Part shown: positions 1 to 4,660 of the stretch, in pieces
Numbering within the stretch: the first letter of the stretch is position 1
Layout: each line of letters begins with the position of its first letter
Assembly (NCBI GenBank): GCA_030041195.1
Contig: JASHOI010000074.1
Span: 1-8,202 of the forward strand
Origin: Streptosporangiaceae bacterium
GTDB lineage: Bacteria; Actinomycetota; Actinomycetes; Streptosporangiales; Streptosporangiaceae
Direction of reading: 5' to 3'
Length of the DNA: 8,202 nt
Notes under the pieces: model-generated
The model's database searches: none
Told to the model about the DNA's origin: nothing
What the model saw: only the letters and a program-made list of their open reading frames with translations
Program-made: the position numbers and the translations under genes

Positions 1-233
1 TGATGCGCCTGAAAATCCTGCAGCCGCCGCAGGTACACCGTCTTGCCCGCACCCAGCTTCCCCACAATGACCCGCACCATCGAATCGTTCGCGCGCGTCG
101 CCAGATGCCCATAAGCAGGATCGCCGCCGAAGTCGACGAACTCGCTGATCAGGTCCTCGATATCGGCTCGTGACCCATCCGGATTACCAAACGGCCCGAC
201 AGGGTCAAGCCGACGTCGTCTGCTGGCCATCAT
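1..233 (-). CDS. P-loop NTPase, N-terminal fragment (runs off left edge)
   Basis: An open frame on the minus strand starts at an ATG pair (233 or 230, same frame) and stays open to the left edge, giving about 76 residues. GAGGGAG lies immediately upstream (240-234), which favours the second ATG, though spacing is short for either. The visible protein has a basic start (MASRRRRLD), then a predicted beta strand and a Walker A motif near residues 57-64 (VGKLGAGKT). It is therefore very probably an ATP- or GTP-binding protein; Walker B and any effector domain lie outside the window. Codon choice is less GC-biased than in the genes to the right. I do not recognise the exact family. It is divergent from the hydrolase gene at 292, with 58 bp between the starts. 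The P-loop is seen directly; a specific role cannot be given. Confidence 0.72.
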   Translation of the reverse strand, partial: MMASRRRRLDPVGPFGNPDGSRADIEDLISEFVDFGGDPAYGHLATRANDSMVRVIVGKLGAGKTVYLRRLQDFQAH

Positions 234-277
234 CTCCCTCAACCCGGATCGTAGCGCGCTTATCGCGGATTGGCGTC

Positions 278-285
278 TATAGGGT
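278..285 (+). promoter_or_regulatory. Putative -10 element for a leaderless MBL-fold gene
   Basis: TATAGGGT contains TAGGGT (280-285), a match to the actinobacterial -10 pattern TANNNT. It ends 6 bases before the GTG at 292, the spacing expected when transcription starts on the first base of the start codon. No good -35 is visible. This supports a leaderless transcript but is inferred from spacing alone. Confidence 0.35.
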
Positions 286-291
286 AGAGCG

Positions 292-1086
292 GTGATAACG
301 AGGCAGGAGTGCGCGGCCATGGTGGTTGGCGGCCCGACCACCGTCCTGGACCTCGGTGGCCTGCGCGTTGTCAGCGACCCCACCTTCGACGCCCCCGGTC
401 CCCATGGCTATCTCACCAAGCTCACCGGGCCGGCGGTCGCCGCCGACCAGCTCGGGCCGGTGGACCTGGTGCTGGTCAGCCACGACATCCACCCCGATAA
501 TCTCGACGACCGTGGGCGTGCCCTGGCCCTCGCCGCCCCGCTGGTGCTGACCACGCGCAGTGGAGCGGGGCGCCTCGGCCAGAAGGCCGTCGCCCTGCCG
601 CCGTGGACCAGCCATTCCGTGCGACGCCCCGATGGCGGCGAACTGACCGTGACCGCCGTCCCCGCCGTGCACGGCCCCGAGGACGGCGAGCGTGACGCCG
701 ACGGCTTCGTCAACTGCGAGGTCATCGGCTTCGTCCTGTCCGGGCCCGGCCTGCCGACCATCTACGTCAGCGGGGACAACGCGTCCATCCAGACCGTCAA
801 CGAGATCGTCCGGCGCACCCCGGCCATCGACGCGGTCGTCCTGCACGCCGGCGCCGCCCGCGTGCAGAGCAAGTTCCGGAACCGCCCGCTGAGCCTGGAC
901 AGCATCCGGGCGGCAGCCGCTGCCGCGATCGTGGGGCCCGCCGTCGTGATCCCGGCCCACTACGACGGCTGGGCCCACTTCAGCGAGGGGCGCGATGACC
1001 TCGCCCGCGCCTTCGATGACGCCGGGCTAAGCGAGCAGCTCCGCCTCACTGACCACGGAACCTGGATTCCGCTCACCCAGAAATGA
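292..1086 (+). CDS. Metallo-beta-lactamase-fold hydrolase (UlaG-like)
   Basis: A 264-residue soluble protein of the MBL-fold metallohydrolase superfamily, in the branch annotated as UlaG/lactonase-like or simply MBL-fold hydrolase. Visible motifs, counted from the GTG start: GGPT (13-16) and SDPTFD (28-33) of the first sheet; the metal motif SHDIHPDNLD (63-72), in which the last His of classical HxHxDH is Asn; PAVHGPE (124-130, candidate ligand H127); YVSGDN (158-163, candidate ligand D162); and PAHYDGWAHF (221-230, H223). These suggest a two-metal hydrolase, but the substrate cannot be told. Length is normal for the family. Two starts compete. GTG 292 fits a leaderless transcript. ATG 319 has CAGGAG 9 bp upstream and begins close to the conserved GGPT strand. 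The gene is monocistronic here, divergent from the P-loop gene and convergent with the methyltransferase gene after a 424-bp gap. Confidence 0.88.
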   Translation: MITRQECAAMVVGGPTTVLDLGGLRVVSDPTFDAPGPHGYLTKLTGPAVAADQLGPVDLVLVSHDIHPDNLDDRGRALALAAPLVLTTRSGAGRLGQKAVALPPWTSHSVRRPDGGELTVTAVPAVHGPEDGERDADGFVNCEVIGFVLSGPGLPTIYVSGDNASIQTVNEIVRRTPAIDAVVLHAGAARVQSKFRNRPLSLDSIRAAAAAAIVGPAVVIPAHYDGWAHFSEGRDDLARAFDDAGLSEQLRLTDHGTWIPLTQK

Positions 1087-1242
1087 TCAAGGTGCGTTGC
1101 TCATCGATGTACCGGAGGGCTTGTTCTAACCGGCCTTTTCGTACATCCATTGGCCCCCGCGTTCGTGTCGCAAAGCCGCCAGATCAAAACGGCCTTATCG
1201 GCAAGCGTGGTCCTAGCCCGCGGCGGGACGAAAGGGCATCTC

Positions 1243-1338
1243 ATGAGCACAGTGTCGAGCAAGCAACTGGTCGCGCCGACCTGGGAGGCCTTCGCCAGTC
1301 GGGACCCAGCAACCGCGGCCGGTCCATGGAAGATCTAG
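1243..1338 (+). pseudogene. Possible 5' remnant of a SnoaL/NTF2-like gene
   Basis: A 31-codon frame opens at ATG 1243, with AAAGGG 6 bases upstream (1231-1236) as a plausible ribosome binding site, and ends at TAG 1336-1338. The peptide begins MSTVSSKQLV and includes WEAFASRDPATAA. This resembles the first helix and turn of SnoaL-like/ketosteroid-isomerase-fold proteins, which often start with a pattern such as 'lv..fweAfasrDpaa'. Such proteins are usually 110-150 residues, so only the first quarter remains. I find no continuation in any frame downstream. The stop codon falls inside the left arm of the inverted repeat at 1332-1344, as if a rearrangement at that repeat truncated the gene. The family match rests on about 15 residues and is tentative; the alternative is a genuine small peptide gene followed by its terminator. 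Confidence 0.3.
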
Positions 1339-1378
1339 GAGGATATGGTGCATATGCTGCACGCGATCCTCCTAGATC
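1332..1378. repeat. Perfect 13-bp inverted repeat, nested hairpin
   Basis: GATCTAGGAGGAT (1332-1344) and ATCCTCCTAGATC (1366-1378) are perfect reverse complements around a 21-base loop. The loop contains a second 5-bp stem, GTGCA (1348-1352) with TGCAC (1358-1362). It lies between convergent genes and could be a bidirectional terminator, although no T-tract follows on either strand. It could also be the end of a decayed mobile element. The left arm carries the Shine-Dalgarno-like AGGAGG (1337-1342), which would be paired with CCTCCT (1368-1373) in RNA, just upstream of a 12-codon frame (1345-1383). Confidence 0.6.
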
Positions 1379-1510
1379 ATTAAGGTGGCGAGTGCAGTTC
1401 CGGCAGAAGGGGCACGGTCGACACGGGACCGCGGCGGCACTGGATCCGCTGCACTAGCTGGCCTTCGTTTCGGGCTCTCGCGCCGATCGAGCGACCACGA
1501 CAAACCCGGG

Positions 1511-2089
1511 TCACCATACTCCGGGGATGAGGCGCTTGGTGTGGCTCCGGTAGTCGCGGTACGGGTCGCCGATCACCCGGGTCAGCTCGGCTTCCTCCAC
1601 CCGGATGCGCAGGAGCAGGGCTACTTCCGGCAGCACAAGGCAGACCACCAGTCCCGGCCAGTTGTTATACGCCAGGCCGAACCCGGCCGCGATCAGCAGC
1701 AGGCCGGTGTACGAGGGATGACGCACCCATCGGTACGGCCCGTTAGACACAACGGGCTGCGCGGCATCGACCTCGACGGTGGTACGGAACGAGCGGCCGA
1801 GCACGACCACGGACCAGACCCGGAGCGCCAGGCCCAGCCAGATGATGACCAGCCCGGCGATGATCGGCCAGCTGTAACCCCCCACGCCGAAAATCCGCAA
1901 CGGCGAGTGCTTACCGGTCACTCTGTTCAGCACGTTCGCGACCTCAACCGCGATCACGATCAGGACGATGTTCAGCACGCGCGTGCCGCGGTCCCGGCCG
2001 GTGCCGGTGCCGCGTACCCGGTCGCGGACGAGCAGTCCCACCTCGAGCACCAGCCATACGGCGGCCGTCACGCTTACAGCGATCGCCAT
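1511..2089 (-). CDS. ICMT-family membrane methyltransferase
   Basis: A 192-residue integral membrane protein of the isoprenylcysteine carboxyl methyltransferase-like family, expected to transfer a methyl group from S-adenosylmethionine at the cytoplasmic membrane. Hydrophobic segments lie near residues 3-22, 38-56, 70-98, 127-142 and 145-163. The family hallmark is GPYRWVRHPSYTG (117-129), followed by RIRVEEAEL (161-169), DPYRDY (175-180) and a terminal RLIPGVW. Together these form the cofactor-binding C-terminal part. The ATG at 2089 follows GGAGG (2098-2094); the frame continues upstream but without protein character. It is transcribed alone, with its own putative promoter and PadR-type operator (2150-2170). 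In bacteria such proteins rarely act on prenylated protein; lipids, small thiols or natural products are possible substrates, and none can be chosen here. Confidence 0.85.
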   Translation of the reverse strand: MAIAVSVTAAVWLVLEVGLLVRDRVRGTGTGRDRGTRVLNIVLIVIAVEVANVLNRVTGKHSPLRIFGVGGYSWPIIAGLVIIWLGLALRVWSVVVLGRSFRTTVEVDAAQPVVSNGPYRWVRHPSYTGLLLIAAGFGLAYNNWPGLVVCLVLPEVALLLRIRVEEAELTRVIGDPYRDYRSHTKRLIPGVW

Positions 2090-2149
2090 GTTTCCTCCAC
2101 CGTCGGTGACGGCCGGGCCCAGGTGCCGACCTACAGTCCTGCATCCAAA

Positions 2150-2170
2150 AGCGATGTATCGGAAAGTGTA
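2150..2170 (-). promoter_or_regulatory. Putative PadR operator/-10 of the stand-alone ICMT gene
   Basis: On the plus strand this reads AGCGATGTATCG, GAA, AGTGTA. It matches the element before padR (3571-3591) at 19 of 21 positions, in the same orientation relative to the gene served. On the minus strand AGTGTA (2165-2170) reads TACACT, a TANNNT-type -10 that would start transcription near 2158 and leave a leader of about 70 bases. The core contains the inverted repeat CGAT-gt-ATCG. A repressor bound here would cover the -10 and start site. Binding by the PadR protein is inferred from the shared site. Confidence 0.55.
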
Positions 2171-2184
2171 CTTGGCAGCGGTTT

Positions 2185-2214
2185 GGTTTTGTCCGGTTGA
2201 GACCGGACAAAACC
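2185..2214. terminator. Perfect 13-bp palindrome with TGAG loop (terminator or operator)
   Basis: GGTTTTGTCCGGT (2185-2197) and ACCGGACAAAACC (2202-2214) pair perfectly around a 4-base loop. It lies about 160 bp downstream of the fused ICMT gene (stop at 2374) and could end padR-operon transcription before the next promoter. No T-run follows the stem on either strand, so intrinsic termination is not certain. It also ends 14 bases upstream of the putative TACACT -10 of the next gene and covers its -35 position, so it could instead be an operator for another dimeric regulator. Confidence 0.5.
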
Positions 2215-2281
2215 GCACCGCTAAGCAGGGGGCGGCGGTGGCGGCGGCACAGCACGGCGCTTGCGGCCGCCGATCCACACG

Positions 2282-2350
2282 CGGCTTGCCGGGTGGGGCG
2301 GCTCGCCGGGGTGGGGCGGCTTGCCGGGTGGGGCGGCGGGCCGGGGTGGG
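2282..2350. repeat. Four tandem 17-18-bp G-rich repeats
   Basis: Units at 2282-2298, 2299-2316, 2317-2333 and 2334-2350 follow the pattern CGGCTTGCCGGGTGGGG, with one-base length changes and few substitutions. Units 1 and 3 are identical. Each unit carries a short dyad (GGCTTGCC or GGCTCGCC) and the G-tracts GGGTGGGG. The plus strand could therefore form hairpins or G-quadruplexes, and the corresponding RNA of the minus-strand operon is C-rich. A fifth decayed unit may begin at 2351 (CGGCTGGCCG). The array sits in the 284-bp gap just past the stop of the fused ICMT gene. It is noncoding as far as I can see and could influence termination or be a slippage-prone spacer. Confidence 0.65.
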
Positions 2351-2373
2351 CGGCTGGCCGATACCCGGCGCGA

Positions 2374-3240
2374 TTACCAGATCAGCGGGACGAGACGGCG
2401 GCGGGCCGACGCGTAACTGCGGTACCGGTCGCCGAGCACCGCCAGCAGCGCGTTCTCCTCGGTGCGAATGCGCCAGACGAGGAAGGCCAGCGGCAGCAGC
2501 GTGCTCGCGGCCATCACCACCCAGTTCGCGGCCGTCAGCCCGATCCCCATGCAGATCAGCAGGAACCCGGCGTGCCCGGGGTGGCGCAGCAGCCGGTACG
2601 GGCCGGTGGTGACCACGGCCTGGTCCGGGCTGACCGTGATGGCGAAGTTGAAGTACCGGCCGCGCAGTGCCCGGAACGACCACGCGCGCAGCCCGAGCCC
2701 GGCGAGCACGATCGCCACGCCGACCGCGAACGCGGCGCCCCCGGGCCGGATCGCTGCGGCCGGGACGAGTGGCGGGCCCAGGTACATCGTGACGGTCGTG
2801 ACGACCGCGCAGGCGCCGGCGGCCACCCAGTAGCCGCGCCGGCCAGCCGAAGCGACCCGGTCCCGCCAGGGCCGCGACCGCCGCCCGCGGGTGAACTCGG
2901 CGACCTCCATCAGGGCCCAGCCGAAATCCAGTACCGGGAGCAGTAAACCGGCCGGGTGGCCGTCGAAGTACGGCCGGTTCGCCGCCGCGCCGTGCAGCGT
3001 GCGGCTCACCGCCAGCGCGATTCCGGCCACGACCGCGAGGGCCGCAGCCGAAGGAACCAGCACGGCGCGGCTGGTCGCGATCCGCCACCGTTCGGCCGCC
3101 GCCCCGCCGAGCAGGTCGAGCACGGCACGCACCGGCGTCGTCTCACCCGCGGCGACGAGCTCGTCGGCCAGGTCGGCGACCTCGGCGCCGTACCGGTCCC
3201 GCCAGCGGCGCGGGTACAGGGCCAGCACCCGGCGATTCAC
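2374..3240 (-). CDS. PadR-linked fused membrane methyltransferase (ICMT domain)
   Basis: A 288-residue protein in two parts. Residues 1-53 are soluble and charged, with LYPRRWRDRYGAEVADL (8-24). This resembles the short N-terminal segment common on actinobacterial membrane proteins encoded next to PadR genes. The rest is membrane-embedded, with hydrophobic segments near 58-80, 97-113, 136-155, 166-187 and 224-257. It ends in an ICMT-type catalytic region: GPYRLLRHPGHAG (213-225), RIRTEENAL (257-265), DRYRSY (271-276) and RLVPLIW (282-288). These match the stand-alone paralogue at 1511-2089 motif for motif. It probably methylates a membrane or hydrophobic substrate using S-adenosylmethionine; the substrate is unknown. 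The GTG start (3240) overlaps the padR stop by 4 bp (GTGA), so the two are translationally coupled. Expression should follow the padR promoter and operator. Confidence 0.85.
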   Translation of the reverse strand: MNRRVLALYPRRWRDRYGAEVADLADELVAAGETTPVRAVLDLLGGAAAERWRIATSRAVLVPSAAALAVVAGIALAVSRTLHGAAANRPYFDGHPAGLLLPVLDFGWALMEVAEFTRGRRSRPWRDRVASAGRRGYWVAAGACAVVTTVTMYLGPPLVPAAAIRPGGAAFAVGVAIVLAGLGLRAWSFRALRGRYFNFAITVSPDQAVVTTGPYRLLRHPGHAGFLLICMGIGLTAANWVVMAASTLLPLAFLVWRIRTEENALLAVLGDRYRSYASARRRLVPLIW

Positions 3241-3554
3241 GGCAGCGCTTCCGCGATGCGCCGCAGCCCCACCTGGGCGATGCGCGCCGCCTCGGACAGG
3301 CGGGCCTGCAGCTGCTCCCGGCCCGCGGCGGTGATCCGGTACGGATGGCGGCGGTCCTCTGCGGGCAGCGCCTCCACCAGGCCGGCCTTCTCCAGCCCGG
3401 CCAGGGCGCCGTACAGCGTTCCGGCCCCGAGCTTGACGCCGGCGAACTCCTCGATGTCCTTGATCAGCGCATACCCGTGCTTGGGCGAGCCCGCCAGGCT
3501 GGTGAGGATCAGGATGCTGCGGTCCGACGACCCGCGGATCGAGTCTCTGGTCAC
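3237..3554 (-). CDS. PadR-family transcriptional regulator
   Basis: A 105-residue cytoplasmic DNA-binding protein, typical of short PadR regulators (winged helix plus one C-terminal dimerisation helix). The winged helix spans about residues 12-76. Family-typical stretches are HGYALIKDIEE (26-36), GAGTLYGALAGLEKAGLV (43-60) and HPYRITAAG (70-78). Residues 79-103 form the charged C-terminal helix. The start is GTG 3554, with GGAGG 8 bp upstream (3567-3563). PadR proteins usually repress neighbouring transport or detoxification genes and release DNA on binding a hydrophobic or phenolic ligand. Here it leads an operon with the fused methyltransferase and is divergent from a DrrAB-type exporter. 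The repeated element at 3571-3591 and 2150-2170 is its likely operator, implying autoregulation and control of the second methyltransferase gene. The ligand is unknown. Confidence 0.93.
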   Translation of the reverse strand: MTRDSIRGSSDRSILILTSLAGSPKHGYALIKDIEEFAGVKLGAGTLYGALAGLEKAGLVEALPAEDRRHPYRITAAGREQLQARLSEAARIAQVGLRRIAEALP

Positions 3555-3570
3555 TGGTCCCGCCTCCGGT

Positions 3571-3591
3571 AGCGATGTATCGCAGAGTGTA
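3571..3591 (-). promoter_or_regulatory. Putative PadR operator overlapping the padR promoter
   Basis: On the plus strand this reads AGCGATGTATCG, CAG, AGTGTA. It contains the dyad GCGAT-gt-ATCGC (3572-3583). On the minus strand AGTGTA (3586-3591) becomes TACACT, a TANNNT -10 that would start transcription near 3579. That leaves a 25-base leader containing the GGAGG ribosome binding site. The element recurs with two mismatches before the stand-alone ICMT gene. It also lies in the 134-bp region shared with the divergent ABC genes, so one bound dimer might affect both directions. Role inferred. Confidence 0.6.
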
Positions 3592-3623
3592 ATGCGTGAA
3601 ACCGCGGTGAAACCGCGGTGAAT
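3591..3623 (-). promoter_or_regulatory. Three 11-bp direct repeats upstream of the padR -10
   Basis: Read on the minus strand, three consecutive 11-mers are ATTCACCGCGG (3623-3613), TTTCACCGCGG (3612-3602) and TTTCACGCATT (3601-3591). The TTCAC core is invariant and the phase is exactly one helical turn. The array abuts TACACT and covers the -35 position, where no good -35 hexamer is visible. Activators of the SARP/AfsR type and PhoP in streptomycetes recognise direct repeats with 11-bp period near the -35, and the Pho box unit is GTTCA-rich. The repeats are seen directly; the binder is inferred. Confidence 0.45.
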
Positions 3624-3688
3624 CCCGCTGCGTGCACGCTCGACGTCATCGCGGTCACCCGGGCCGCGGTGATGGCGAAAGGAAAGGC

Positions 3689-4660
3689 ATGACCAGCGTT
3701 CCAGGCCCGCCGGCGATCGTGGCTGCCGGGCTGCGCAAGTCGTTCGGGCGCAAGATCGTCCTCGACGGCATCGACCTGGAGGTCGAAGCCGGAACGACGT
3801 TCTCGCTGCTGGGCCCCAACGGGGCCGGCAAGACCACCACCGTGCAGATCATGTCCACGCTGGTCCACGCCGACGGCGGCGAGGTGCGCGTGGCAGGGCA
3901 CGACGTCGCCCGCGACCCGGCGGCGGTACGAGCCGCGATCGGGGTCACCGGCCAGTTCTCCGCGGTCGACAGCCTGCTCACCGGCGAGGAGAACCTGCTG
4001 CTGATGGCGGACCTGTACCACCTGGGCCGGGCGGAAGGACGCCGGCGCGCCGCCGCCATGCTCGACAAGTTCGACCTGGCCGACGCGGCCAGGAAGACCA
4101 CCATGACCTACTCGGGCGGCATGAAGCGCCGGCTCGATCTGGCGATGACCCTGATCGGCGACCCGCGCATCATCTTTCTCGACGAGCCGACCACAGGTCT
4201 CGACCCGCGCAGCCGCCGGATGATGTGGCAGACCATCCGCGAGCTCGTGGCCGGCGGCGTCACGATCTTCCTGACCACGCAGCAGCTGGACGAGGCGGAC
4301 GAGCTGGCCGACCGGATCGCCGTTCTCGACCACGGCAAGGTCGTCGCAGCGGGAAGCCCCGAGGAACTCAAGCGCGGCATTCCCGGGGCGCACGTGCGGC
4401 TGCACTTCGCCGACGCCACCGGGCTCGGCGCTGCCGAACGGGCCCTCGGCGGCGCGTTCCGGCACGACGACACGCTGACGCTGGAAGTCCCCAGCGACGG
4501 CGGCGCTGTCGCGGTGCGGGAGCTGCTGAACCGGCTCGGCGACACGGCGGGCGACGTCGACGAGGTGTCCGTGCACACGCCGGATCTCGACGACGTGTTC
4601 TTCGCCCTCACCGGCCACCCGACGGCGCAGCCGACCCCAGAAATGGAGAACACCCGATGA
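3689..4660 (+). CDS. DrrA-type ABC exporter ATP-binding protein
   Basis: A 323-residue ATPase subunit that would power export through the permease encoded next to it. Motifs: Walker A GPNGAGKTT (42-50), Q-loop Gln near 89, ABC signature YSGGMKRR (141-148), Walker B IIFLDEP (161-167) and D-loop GLD (170-172). The switch position reads LTTQQLDEAD (195-204), with Gln in place of the usual His, as is common in daunorubicin-resistance (DrrA) ATPases. It is therefore not a defect. Residues from about 230 form the C-terminal accessory region usual in this family (DUF4162-like). ATG 3689 is chosen because AAAGGA (3678-3683) lies 5 bp upstream and the conserved N-terminus begins there; an in-frame GTG at 3632 adds only non-conserved residues. 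The gene is divergent from padR and overlaps the permease start by ATGA. The family exports drugs and glycolipid-like or other hydrophobic molecules; the cargo here is unknown. Confidence 0.94.
   Translation: MTSVPGPPAIVAAGLRKSFGRKIVLDGIDLEVEAGTTFSLLGPNGAGKTTTVQIMSTLVHADGGEVRVAGHDVARDPAAVRAAIGVTGQFSAVDSLLTGEENLLLMADLYHLGRAEGRRRAAAMLDKFDLADAARKTTMTYSGGMKRRLDLAMTLIGDPRIIFLDEPTTGLDPRSRRMMWQTIRELVAGGVTIFLTTQQLDEADELADRIAVLDHGKVVAAGSPEELKRGIPGAHVRLHFADATGLGAAERALGGAFRHDDTLTLEVPSDGGAVAVRELLNRLGDTAGDVDEVSVHTPDLDDVFFALTGHPTAQPTPEMENTR

Larger units (their letters stand above)
1087..1510. other. Intergenic stretch with gene remnant and hairpin
   Basis: This gap of 424 bp lies between the 3' ends of two convergent genes. 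Its first 150 bases are less GC-rich and show no convincing coding frame. It then holds a SnoaL-like 5' remnant (1243-1338) and a perfect 13-bp inverted repeat (1332-1378), each listed separately. From 1384 to 1510 I see only a weak 7-bp inverted repeat (AGTGCAG at 1391-1397, CTGCACT at 1449-1455) and nothing I can assign. The longer open frames across it have no recognisable protein character. Confidence 0.6.

Noticed and set aside
1104..1117. CGATGTACCGGA, resembling a third PadR operator
   Set aside because: About a dozen bases match and the AGTGTA half is missing. It lies just past the MBL gene stop, with no -10 and no downstream minus-strand gene it would serve.
1081..1150. Minus-strand frame with a helix-like RLEQALRYIDEQRTL segment
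   Set aside because: Short, uses atypical codons (TTA, AAA), has no ribosome binding site, overlaps the MBL gene end and matches no family I know. It may be a relic but cannot be supported.
1511..3088. A 525-codon open frame on the minus strand spanning both methyltransferase genes
   Set aside because: Only its last 192 codons are protein-like. Upstream it runs in the wrong frame through the fused ICMT gene and crosses the operator, palindrome and G-rich repeats; it is a high-GC artefact.
3632..3688. GTG 3632 as an upstream start for the ABC ATPase
   Set aside because: The 19 extra residues are Arg/Gly-rich and unconserved in character; ATG 3689 has the AAAGGA site and fits the family N-terminus.
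4271..4285. Missing switch-loop His in the ABC ATPase
   Set aside because: Gln at this position is common in DrrA-type ATPases, so it is not evidence of an inactive subunit.
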